This document shows, piece by piece, positions 14,832 to 22,092 of a stretch of DNA of 23,370 nucleotides (positions within the stretch are counted from its first letter, which is position 1; each line of letters starts with the position of its first letter). The stretch is from contig CAAGNV010000004.1 of assembly GCA_900771425.1 (NCBI GenBank), positions 1 to 23,370 of the forward strand, given 5' to 3'. The notes beneath the pieces were generated by a model. That model was not told where the DNA came from, searched no databases, and saw only the letters and a program-made list of their open reading frames with translations. The position numbers were made by a program, and so were the translations under genes. Origin of the DNA: Bacteroidaceae bacterium. GTDB taxonomy: Bacteria; Bacteroidota; Bacteroidia; Bacteroidales; Bacteroidaceae.

Positions 14832-17276
14832 ATGAACTGTAAGGGGATTTTGACATCTGTCCTATTGATGTCGGGCTTGACGAGTGTGGCCCAAACACTT
14901 AAACTGAATGACAAAGGGTATTACGAGACGCGTGGCGTGAACGTCATGGTGTATAGCAATCCGTTCTCGGCTGCGTTCTACGACGAGAAACGTTCGGGCA
15001 TCGACATCATTCATCACGGGGTAATGACGATAACAAACGGCGGCGTACGGTTTAACGAGACGCCTGAACAGTGGGACCTTGTTCCCGAGATGCGTGACCG
15101 TAAGGTCGACAAGGCGACGGGGGAGGTAACCGTCCAGCTCTACTACAAGGAATATGACTTTGAACCACGGCTCAAGGTCCGTCCGCAAGGCGAGGGCTTT
15201 GCCATCGAGGTTTATCTGGACAAGGAAGTACCTGCCGAACTGCAGGGCAAGGCGTGCTTCAACCTTGAGTTCCTGCCATCGGCTTACTGGAACCATACAT
15301 ACTTCGTCGACGGAAAGCCGAACTACTTCCCTCGCTATCCAGTAAGCGATACCGAGACTCGTCCGCTCGACCAGAAGGCCAAGCAGGTGAACGATCTCAT
15401 AACATCGGACACGCGTGGTACGGGACGTTTCGTTTCGCCAAAGCCTATTGCTGAAGGACATCGTTTCGTGATGGCTCCCGACGACCCATTGCAGATGGTA
15501 ACCATATCGAGCGAGACGGCACTCCAACTGTATGACGGCCGCATATTGGCACAGAACGGATGGTTCGTGGTTCACTCGTTCCTTCCTGCAAGCAAGACGG
15601 GTAAGGTACTGGAATGGCTGGTAGAACCAAACTCCGTAAAGGATTGGGTGCGTGAACCTGTCATCGGTTTCTCACAGGTAGGCTACACACCTGACCAACG
15701 CAAGACAGCCATAATAGAGCTCGACCCAAACGACAAGCAACTGACCACAGCCGAAATCTATCGCGTAGGTACCGACGGCAAGCCTGTTCTTGCAAAGAAG
15801 GCAACCGCTACAAACTGGGGACAGTACATGCGCTACAACTATCTCATGGCCGACTTCTCGGACGTAAAGGAACCAGGCATCTATTACATAAAGTACGGCG
15901 ACCTGAAGACCAACAGTTTCCCTATTGCCGACGACGTGTATGCAAAGGTATGGATGCCTACCATCGACGTATGGTTCCCTGTACAGATGGACCACATGGC
16001 CGTGAAGGAAGGCTACCGCGTTTGGCACAATGCCCCTCACCTCGACGACGTGGTTCAGGCTCCGGTCAACATTCCTCACTTCGACATGTTCCAGATGGGC
16101 AGCGAGTCGTTCTCGCCATATAAGGACTACGAACACATTGACGGATTCGATGCAGGAGGATGGTTCGATGCAGGCGACTGGGACATAGAGGGCAATTCAC
16201 ACGCAAATGTCGTAACGACATTCTCCACCATCTGGGATCTCTTCCGCCTGCAGCGCGACGAGACCATGGTCGACAAGGAGAAGAAGTACGTGAACATTCA
16301 CTTTGCCGACGGCAAGCCCGACCTGTTGCAGCAGATTGAACACGGAGTGCTGCCTCTCGTCACGATCGTAGAGAAGATAGGACATGCGTGCCGAGGCATC
16401 AACCATGCCACTCTATACCAGTACAACCGTCTGGACGAACCATCGACCATTACCGACAACAAGGTAGGCACAGGCGACGAACGCTGGCTCTTCACCTACT
16501 ACAACTCGGGCATGACTACTGCCTTCATGACCTCGCTTGCAGCCGCATCACGTGCGCTCAAGGACTTCAATCCCGAATTGTCGAAGCGTTGCCTCAAGGC
16601 CGCCGTCAAACTGTGGAACGACAACGAAGGTAAACTCCAGCCACGCGAACTGCAGACACCGGGGTTCCAACTCTTCCTTACAACAGGTGACAAGAAATAT
16701 ATTGAAGGACTCGAGCAGAACATACTGGCTTCCTTCGTAGGAAGGAACGGACGTACTCAGGTTTATAACATCGGTTTCGCCCTTCAGGCAGCACCTTACA
16801 TGAGCAAGGACTTCCTCGACAAACTCCGTCCGTACGTCGAACAATATAAGCAGCAACTCGACCGTCAGATGAAGACCAGTCCTTACGGCGTGACTGCATA
16901 CGGAACGGGGTGGGGCAATACTGGTTCGGTAGTGAGCCAAGGCATGAACTGCTACTATGCCAACAAGTACTTCCCTGACATCATCAGCAAGGATGAGGTA
17001 TATAAGTGTGCCGACTTCATCTTCGGCTGCCACCCATACCATAACCGTTCGTTTGTCATGGGTGTAGGTGTCCGTCCGAAGAACGTATCTTATGGCAACA
17101 ACCGAGCCGACTTCTCGTTTATTCCGGGAGCACTCGTGCCTGGACTAATACTGCTGCAACCCGATTATATGGAGAACAAGGACGACTGGCCATTCTTTTG
17201 GGGGCAGAACGAAGCCACTATCGCCGGAAATGCCCAGTACCTGCTGTTCGGTCTGATGCTCAGTAATTTGAAATGA
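14832..17276 (+). CDS. GH9-family glycosidase with N-terminal beta domain, exported
   Basis: The ATG at 14832 starts a signal peptide (MNCKGILTSVLL... ending SVAQ); the in-frame ATG at 14760 would add 24 polar residues before it. The 814-residue product has three parts: an unassigned beta-rich domain (about 22-270), a CelD-type Ig-like domain (about 274-372, starting at VIGFSQVGYTP) and a GH9 alpha/alpha barrel (about 380-814). Asp446 and Asp449 in WFDAGDWD fit the GH9 base motif, and Glu794 in GQNEATIAGNAQ fits the catalytic acid. The usual GH9 PHHR-type histidine motif is replaced by VSYGNNRADFSFIPG. I infer an exo-acting or otherwise specialised GH9, not a classical endoglucanase. It is divergent from the hydrolase operon. 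Confidence 0.88.
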   Translation: MNCKGILTSVLLMSGLTSVAQTLKLNDKGYYETRGVNVMVYSNPFSAAFYDEKRSGIDIIHHGVMTITNGGVRFNETPEQWDLVPEMRDRKVDKATGEVTVQLYYKEYDFEPRLKVRPQGEGFAIEVYLDKEVPAELQGKACFNLEFLPSAYWNHTYFVDGKPNYFPRYPVSDTETRPLDQKAKQVNDLITSDTRGTGRFVSPKPIAEGHRFVMAPDDPLQMVTISSETALQLYDGRILAQNGWFVVHSFLPASKTGKVLEWLVEPNSVKDWVREPVIGFSQVGYTPDQRKTAIIELDPNDKQLTTAEIYRVGTDGKPVLAKKATATNWGQYMRYNYLMADFSDVKEPGIYYIKYGDLKTNSFPIADDVYAKVWMPTIDVWFPVQMDHMAVKEGYRVWHNAPHLDDVVQAPVNIPHFDMFQMGSESFSPYKDYEHIDGFDAGGWFDAGDWDIEGNSHANVVTTFSTIWDLFRLQRDETMVDKEKKYVNIHFADGKPDLLQQIEHGVLPLVTIVEKIGHACRGINHATLYQYNRLDEPSTITDNKVGTGDERWLFTYYNSGMTTAFMTSLAAASRALKDFNPELSKRCLKAAVKLWNDNEGKLQPRELQTPGFQLFLTTGDKKYIEGLEQNILASFVGRNGRTQVYNIGFALQAAPYMSKDFLDKLRPYVEQYKQQLDRQMKTSPYGVTAYGTGWGNTGSVVSQGMNCYYANKYFPDIISKDEVYKCADFIFGCHPYHNRSFVMGVGVRPKNVSYGNNRADFSFIPGALVPGLILLQPDYMENKDDWPFFWGQNEATIAGNAQYLLFGLMLSNLK

Positions 17277-17336
17277 TTCAGCAATTAGTGAACAATATCT
17301 CGTGTTTAGTATTTAGCAACAAGTAATTATAACCAC

Positions 17337-17843
17337 ATGAACATTAAAAAGATCTTATTCGTACTGTCGTTCGTATTCATCTGTATGGCTGCAAAAGCAC
17401 AGGTCATGCACTTCGACAGCATCACATGCGTAAACAGCGCAACACAGGAGACTGCCATAGTTACGGTTGACTTCAGAATCACTTCTCGCGGTTCGCAAGA
17501 CCAACTGGAGATAGAAATCGGCAAATACCCAGGGTATGATAAACCTGTAATTCTCAATTTCTGCAAATTGCCATACGCAGGCGATAGTCGATTGATGCGT
17601 CTGGAAAGTGGTGTATGGTGCATAACCAACACGTTGAAGAAGGCAACTACTTACCTGCTTATAGGCGACATTGTCAATAATGGTAACGCCTATGCTCCTA
17701 TTCAGATTGAATGCAGGGAAAAGAACAAGAAGGTGGACAAGTACCCATACAACCTGATCATGTCGCGCGAAGCAATCGTACGTATTCATGAATACCTGAA
17801 CGACTGTCTCGTTGATGGAGTGCTCGAAGAAAAGAGAATGTAA
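17337..17843 (+). CDS. Small secreted protein of unknown function
   Basis: I do not recognise this 168-residue protein. Residues 1-22 form a good signal peptide ending in AKAQ. The rest alternates short polar and hydrophobic stretches and looks strand-rich up to about 140, followed by a charged, possibly helical tail ending in EEKRM. Three cysteines remain after cleavage by my reading outside the tail, so disulfides are possible. It starts 60 bases after the GH9 stop on the same strand and may be co-transcribed. Its stop lies 10 bases from the convergent glycosyltransferase stop with no visible terminator between them. Confidence 0.75.
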   Translation: MNIKKILFVLSFVFICMAAKAQVMHFDSITCVNSATQETAIVTVDFRITSRGSQDQLEIEIGKYPGYDKPVILNFCKLPYAGDSRLMRLESGVWCITNTLKKATTYLLIGDIVNNGNAYAPIQIECREKNKKVDKYPYNLIMSREAIVRIHEYLNDCLVDGVLEEKRM

Positions 17844-17853
17844 GACAGATGGT

Positions 17854-18837
17854 CTAATGAAGTAAATCCTTTAGACTGAAATAAATCCATTCCTCGGCAC
17901 GGAACAACAGATAACTGCGGAATGGATAATAACCTAATTTGTACTTATGACGCGGCTCTATATGCTTGCGCTCAATAGTATCGTAAGCCATGGCAATCCT
18001 TTGTCGGATTGCCATTTTTTCGTCCTTGCCAAAGTCGGAATGATGCTGATGAAGGTAATAACAACAGCCTACAAGGTTGAGCCAACGATGAGTCTCGTAA
18101 TCAGCGGAAAGGTGTGGATCGACATCCGAGAGTATGCGTTTGAGACTTTGGTCGGCTTCGAGACGGTCGAACCGACGCATGCTGACCGTATGAGTCATCG
18201 AGTCTGGGTTTTGCCGATAATAATACTTGCCAGAGCAGAAGCCCACACGCCGCGAATGTACATAATGGAGTAGGGTAGTGTTGTCGTCACTATAAAGGAG
18301 CGAAGTCTCGTCGTAAGGGTATTGTTTGTGGATGTCAGTACGGACTGCATAAAGTCCATGAATGTTCCATCGGATGGATTGAACGAAGGCATCATACCCA
18401 CTTAGGGTTTCGTACGAAGGACATTCGTACCTCGACATACCGGTTTCATCCTCATCCTTGCTTGCAATCATAAGGTCGAACAGTACGCAGTCAAGCATAT
18501 CATCCGACAGAAACTTATTGTAAACTTGACTGAGTGAATCATTTGAAAACCAGTCATCGCTGTCAAGCATCGTGATAAACTCACCCGTCGCAATCTCCAA
18601 ACCGCGGTTACGCGAACGCGAAGGGCCGAGGTTTCGGTCGTTTGTGAGTATTGTTAAGCGCGAATCCTTTTCTGCATATTCACGAAGTATGGAAAGTGAT
18701 GAATCAGCCGAACAATCGTCTATGCAGATTATTTCAATCTCGCTAAGCGTCTGATTCACCAAGGAATCAAGGCATCGGCGCAAGTACTTTTCTGCATTAT
18801 AAACGGCAACTAATATGCTAATCTTCGGCTTTGCCAT
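17854..18837 (-). CDS. GT2-family glycosyltransferase
   Basis: This 327-residue GT-A fold glycosyltransferase starts with the classic ISILVAVYNAEKYLRRCLDSLVNQT segment, whose key parts are VAVYN and SLVNQT. IDDCS follows at 39-43, and the metal-binding LDSDDW has its DxD at Asp92-Asp94. It would transfer a sugar from a nucleotide donor to a cell-surface glycan or lipid acceptor at the cytoplasmic face. There are no strong transmembrane segments. It starts 5 bases after the dehydrogenase stop and is the last gene of the minus-strand run. Donor and acceptor cannot be predicted. Confidence 0.92.
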   Translation of the reverse strand: MAKPKISILVAVYNAEKYLRRCLDSLVNQTLSEIEIICIDDCSADSSLSILREYAEKDSRLTILTNDRNLGPSRSRNRGLEIATGEFITMLDSDDWFSNDSLSQVYNKFLSDDMLDCVLFDLMIASKDEDETGMSRYECPSYETLSGYDAFVQSIRWNIHGLYAVRTDIHKQYPYDETSLLYSDDNTTLLHYVHSRRVGFCSGKYYYRQNPDSMTHTVSMRRFDRLEADQSLKRILSDVDPHLSADYETHRWLNLVGCCYYLHQHHSDFGKDEKMAIRQRIAMAYDTIERKHIEPRHKYKLGYYPFRSYLLFRAEEWIYFSLKDLLH

Positions 18838-18842
18838 ACTTT

Positions 18843-19790
18843 TTAGTTTACTTGATTTATCGGACTTCCATTGATGAATGCTTCGATATTTTCGGTACAG
18901 ATGTCAACCAACCGCTTACGTGCCTGAACGGTTGCCCAAGCTATGTGAGGCGTAATGAAACTGTTACGAGCGGTAAGGAGCGGATTGTTGGCCTTTGGCG
19001 GTTCGGAAGAAAGCACGTCACAACCGAATGCGGCAATGGTTCCGTCATTAAGTGCATCTGCTACTGCCTGCTCGTCTATCACAAGTCCTCGACTCGTGTT
19101 GATGAGGATGGTAGTCGGCTTCATCTGTTTCAGACGATTACGGTTGACGAGGTTTTGAGTATCTTTTGTCAGAGGGCAGTGCAAACTAATTACGTCACTT
19201 TCGCGGAACAAACTATCCATGTCCACACGACTGATACCTTCGGGCAGTTCTGTTTTCGAAGTGTAAGCTATAACCTTCATACCGAATGCTAAGGCAATAC
19301 GTGCCACAGCCATGCCGATGTTGCCAAGTCCTACGATGCCGAACGTCTTTCCTGCAAGCTCGTCATGCTGGAAGTCATAGTAACAGAAATATTTGTTCTC
19401 TGCCCATCTGCCGTTACGGTTCTGCTCGGCATAATAACCAACACGGTTCGTTATGTTGAGAACATGCGCCCATACCATCTGTGCCACGCTGTCAGTACTA
19501 TATGCGGGTATGTTCGTAACCACGATGCCACGGTTTCGTGTTTCCTCGATATCAACCACGTTATAGCCAGTCGCAAGCACACCTATGTATTTTAGTTTAG
19601 GCAGTTGAGCCATAACGGTTTTGTCTATCACGACCTTGTTGGTAATGGCTATGTCGGCATCGGCAAGTCGGTCAACCACTTCAGCGACGGTTGTCTGTGG
19701 GTAAAGCACCACTTCACCCAAATCACACATACGGCTCCATGCTTCACGCTTAGGTATTACGGCATCGGCTTCGAGTACTACAATTTTCAT
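18843..19790 (-). CDS. D-2-hydroxyacid dehydrogenase (glycerate dehydrogenase-like)
   Basis: This 315-residue cytoplasmic oxidoreductase interconverts a 2-keto acid and a D-2-hydroxy acid, probably hydroxypyruvate and D-glycerate. The nucleotide-binding GLGNIG motif is at 154-159. The catalytic trio is Arg234 (NTSRGLVID), Glu263 (SSEPP) and His282 (TPHIAWA). After the second Rossmann strand the sequence reads IAYTSK with no acidic residue, which leaves room for NADP use. It lies 13 bases after the Crp/Fnr-type gene and 5 bases before the glycosyltransferase. The family is certain; the substrate is inferred. Confidence 0.92.
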   Translation of the reverse strand: MKIVVLEADAVIPKREAWSRMCDLGEVVLYPQTTVAEVVDRLADADIAITNKVVIDKTVMAQLPKLKYIGVLATGYNVVDIEETRNRGIVVTNIPAYSTDSVAQMVWAHVLNITNRVGYYAEQNRNGRWAENKYFCYYDFQHDELAGKTFGIVGLGNIGMAVARIALAFGMKVIAYTSKTELPEGISRVDMDSLFRESDVISLHCPLTKDTQNLVNRNRLKQMKPTTILINTSRGLVIDEQAVADALNDGTIAAFGCDVLSSEPPKANNPLLTARNSFITPHIAWATVQARKRLVDICTENIEAFINGSPINQVN

Positions 19791-19803
19791 GTTTATTCGT
19801 TTA

Positions 19804-20391
19804 TTAGTTAAGTGACGTACGGATTCGGCTCAAAGTCTCAGGTCTTATGCGCAGGTAGTTGGCCACGTCTTTCATTGGACAACGGTTAGGGATGTACGGC
19901 CTGTTCTTTTGTAATTCCACATACTTTTCCTTTGGCGAGAGTGACAATAAGTCGTTATAAGCCTGCTGACTGAGAACAATTTCTTCAAGTATGGCACACA
20001 TTAAGTCATTAAAGTCGGCGTTTGTCAAGGCATGGTGTTTCAGTGAGTCATAAGGCAAAACATAGGCCACTGTTGGCTCGATAGTCTTCACAACTTGAAC
20101 AGTAGGCTTGTCGGTAAACAGGTCGGTTGGTACGAAAAATTCTCCCTTATGTACGAATCCATCAACCAATTCGTCCTTACTTACTTCGTTGATATGTGAT
20201 ATGCGAAGCAAGCCGCTTTCGATATAGTAAAGATTTGTTACCGTTGAGTTCGCTTCCTGAAGTAGGATGTGATAGCGCAGCCGCATGGGTACAAGTAGGT
20301 CTGCAAGTTCAGTTGCCGAACTTATTGACGCATTTACCCTGTACTTTTGAAAGATTGTGCGTGCTATGTCTTTAGTTGATGGAATCTTCAT
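19804..20391 (-). CDS. Crp/Fnr-family transcription regulator
   Basis: This 195-residue protein has an N-terminal cyclic-nucleotide-binding-type beta-roll (about 25-125; NLYYIESGLLRI and GEFFVPTDLF are typical) and a C-terminal helix-turn-helix (about 165-195; MKDVANYLRIRPETLSRI). It is short at the C-terminus but complete, as many Bacteroidales members are. It lacks the Cys cluster of Fnr and the phosphate-binding RxS motif of Crp, so its effector is unknown. It starts 3 bases after the yggS stop. Its place inside the operon suggests autoregulation or coupling to nearby metabolism, which is inference. Confidence 0.88.
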   Translation of the reverse strand: MKIPSTKDIARTIFQKYRVNASISSATELADLLVPMRLRYHILLQEANSTVTNLYYIESGLLRISHINEVSKDELVDGFVHKGEFFVPTDLFTDKPTVQVVKTIEPTVAYVLPYDSLKHHALTNADFNDLMCAILEEIVLSQQAYNDLLSLSPKEKYVELQKNRPYIPNRCPMKDVANYLRIRPETLSRIRTSLN

Positions 20392-20394
20392 ATA

Positions 20395-21069
20395 TCAATA
20401 ATTTCTCTCTCCGAATATCTTGCTGCCTATACGAACCATAGTGCTTCCTTCGGCTATTGCAAGGCGATAGTCGCCGGTCATACCCATAGACATATGGCGG
20501 AATGAGTCGTTGTCCTTGAAGAACCTCTCCTTCAGTTCGTCAAATAACTCATGTACCGAACGGAATTCAGCACTTATCTGTTCCGTGTCGTCTGTATTGC
20601 TGGCCATGCACATAAGTCCTGATATGTCGATGTGGCTGAGCGATTTCCAGTTTTCGCGTTCAAGCATGTCTTTCAACTCGTCAGGAGTAAATCCGTATTT
20701 TGTTTCTTCCTGTGCAATATGAACTTGCAGTAGGCATGGGATGATTCTTCCTGCCTTGTTTGCCTGTCGGTCAATCTCGCATAGTAACTTGTACGTATCG
20801 ACTGCATGAATAAGACTTATAAACGGAGCAATATACTTTACTTTATTTGTCTGCAAATGCCCGATAAAATGCCATTCAACATCTGACGGCATGGCGTCGT
20901 GCTTCAAGCAGAGTTCCTGAACGTGGCTTTCGCCAAACACACGTTGGCCGCAGCCGTAAGCTTCCTTGACCGCTTCGAGCGGATGGTACTTGCTTACGGC
21001 AACCAACATGGCATCAGAACCGTCGAGTTCCGTGCTAATGTCATTCAGCGCTTTCTGTATTTGCGTCAT
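20395..21069 (-). CDS. yggS: YggS-type pyridoxal-phosphate homeostasis protein
   Basis: This 224-residue PLP-binding TIM-barrel protein of the YggS/PROSC family carries its cofactor on Lys27 (VAVSK). Other family blocks are EWHFIGHLQTNK, HIAQEETKYGF, SGLMCMAS, SMGMTGDYRLAIAEG and STMVRIGSKIFG. These proteins balance free PLP and affect amino-acid metabolism; no catalytic reaction is established. The start at 21069 gives a normal length before the lysine and overlaps the upstream DUF4494 gene by 29 bases, which suggests translational coupling. Confidence 0.95.
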   Translation of the reverse strand: MTQIQKALNDISTELDGSDAMLVAVSKYHPLEAVKEAYGCGQRVFGESHVQELCLKHDAMPSDVEWHFIGHLQTNKVKYIAPFISLIHAVDTYKLLCEIDRQANKAGRIIPCLLQVHIAQEETKYGFTPDELKDMLERENWKSLSHIDISGLMCMASNTDDTEQISAEFRSVHELFDELKERFFKDNDSFRHMSMGMTGDYRLAIAEGSTMVRIGSKIFGERNY

Positions 21070-21622
21070 CTGCCTCTTCTGCTAATGAATCGGTATCGTT
21101 GTCCTGTGCAGAAAAGTCAACAGTCAGTTTCTGCTTGGTACGTGCCTCAGGTACTTCGTCATCATCTTCATTCTCAGGTATGTGGTCTGCACTGAATGGG
21201 AACACGTCGAGGATTGCAGTCTCCTGAATCATTGCAATCTCGTAATCTGACATTGATCCGCGCATGCCTTCCTTGAGGCGTGCAAGTGCGTTCTCGAAGT
21301 TCGATGCCTGTATTATCATCTGATTGACAGTCTTCTTCTCCTTCTCCGTTTTTTCGTCGTAAGTGACGAGCATGACCTTTGCCTTATACCACTTGTCGGC
21401 ATTTTCGTCGTCGCTCATAAATAGCTCGTTCACCTTCATGAATTTCACTCCGTTGACGGTCAAAGCACCATTGCAGTACAGTCCGACTTCTTCCAACACT
21501 CTGCGCTCTGCCTCGCTGCAAGTAAGTGCATTTGCCAAGTAAGTTCCGCTGTAATTGTCATCCTGACCTACCAACTGATCCTTCTCTACTGTCACTTTGC
21601 ATTCAAACCAACTATTTCCCAT
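21041..21622 (-). CDS. DUF4494-type conserved protein
   Basis: This 193-residue cytoplasmic protein has no signal peptide. It begins MGNSWFECKVTVEKD and continues with TYLANALTCSEAERRV and a compact, strand-rich core to about 140. It ends with a strongly acidic, low-complexity tail (about 148-193, rich in Asp and Glu). I recognise the pattern as DUF4494, which I recall as a Bacteroidales-conserved gene found beside yggS; its function is unknown. It is the first gene of the minus-strand run and is preceded by a TATATTTG promoter box. The 29-base overlap with yggS supports a joint role or coupled expression. Confidence 0.85.
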   Translation of the reverse strand: MGNSWFECKVTVEKDQLVGQDDNYSGTYLANALTCSEAERRVLEEVGLYCNGALTVNGVKFMKVNELFMSDDENADKWYKAKVMLVTYDEKTEKEKKTVNQMIIQASNFENALARLKEGMRGSMSDYEIAMIQETAILDVFPFSADHIPENEDDDEVPEARTKQKLTVDFSAQDNDTDSLAEEADDANTESAE

Positions 21623-21706
21623 GTTTTCTTCTTTATTTGTATTATTAATAATGTGTTAAATCTGTATGGACAATGTCCGTAAAATACTCTTTTTTCATTG
21701 AGAGTG

Positions 21707-21714
21707 CAAATATA
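21707..21714 (-). promoter_or_regulatory. -7 box upstream of DUF4494
   Basis: The minus strand reads TATATTTG, an exact TAnnTTTG match, 85 bases upstream of the DUF4494 ATG. The -33 element is not clear. It would give a leader of about 79 nt containing a small GGACA/TGTCC inverted repeat (21668-21678). Confidence 0.45.
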
Positions 21715-21778
21715 AGTAATTTATTCGATATAAATAAGTGGTAAGTGTGTAATTTCTTGAAAAAAAGTTCGAATATTC

Positions 21779-21809
21779 TTTGGTATTTATAAAAATAGTT
21801 GTACCTTTG
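21779..21809 (+). promoter_or_regulatory. Near-perfect plus-strand promoter with no gene behind it
   Basis: TTTG at 21779-21782, a spacer of exactly 19 bases, then TACCTTTG at 21802-21809 match both Bacteroidota promoter elements. This is the best promoter in the window. It points into the gap between DUF4494 and the GT4-like gene, where no convincing plus-strand coding sequence exists. Confidence 0.7.
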
Positions 21810-21814
21810 CGCTC

Positions 21815-21882
21815 AAGTAGTAAATAGGTGTTTATCATTTTTCGGGGACAGCAGCATGTGATGTGTAGCAGTCCTCTTTTTT
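21815..21882 (+). ncRNA. Candidate small RNA of about 70 nt
   Basis: The predicted start is about 5 bases after the -7 box at 21802-21809, and an intrinsic terminator ends at 21882. The result is a self-contained unit of about 68 nt. An ATG at 21828 lies inside, but its reading frame would have to pass through the terminator. I do not recognise an Rfam family. The upstream half is AT-rich and mostly unpaired; the downstream half is the terminator stem. Confidence 0.45.
21844..21882 (+). terminator. Intrinsic terminator, plus strand
   Basis: GGGGAC (21844-21849) pairs with GTCCTC (21871-21876). Pairing continues inward through GC/GC and GCAU/GUGU, interrupted by two A-A mismatches, to a loop at 21858-21862. 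Six T residues follow directly. On the minus strand the flanking order is reversed (A-run before the stem), so it fits plus-strand termination only. Confidence 0.7.
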
Positions 21883-21985
21883 ATACCTTATATTGGCCAT
21901 TCGGAATGGTCCCAGTTATCGCTGATCCGTCAGAATTTTCATATATCATCATGTTAATTCTCTCAACCATTCATCATACTTTCTA

Positions 21986-22069
21986 CTACCCCGACGCAGT
22001 AGTGTACTACACCGACGTGGTAGTAAACAGCAGCGTGGTGGTAGTAGTCTACACCGCCGCAGTAGTATC
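21986..22069. repeat. 21-bp tandem array, 4 units
   Basis: Units start at 21986, 22007, 22028 and 22049, with a degenerate fifth stretch to 22084. The consensus is roughly CTACACCGACGYRGTAGTA. Three of the four units have CTAC/GTAG at their ends, so they are imperfectly palindromic. The array lies next to the stop of the GT4-like gene and upstream of both the candidate small RNA terminator and the DUF4494 promoter. The 470-base gap 21623-22092 otherwise holds only the promoters, terminator and candidate RNA listed. Confidence 0.85.
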
Positions 22070-22092
22070 GTCTGATGCAGTGTCATGAATAT

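Noticed and set aside
21828..22088. 86-residue plus-strand frame behind the strong promoter
   Set aside because: An intrinsic terminator lies 16-55 bases after its ATG and the second half is tandem repeat; the composition is unlike its neighbours.
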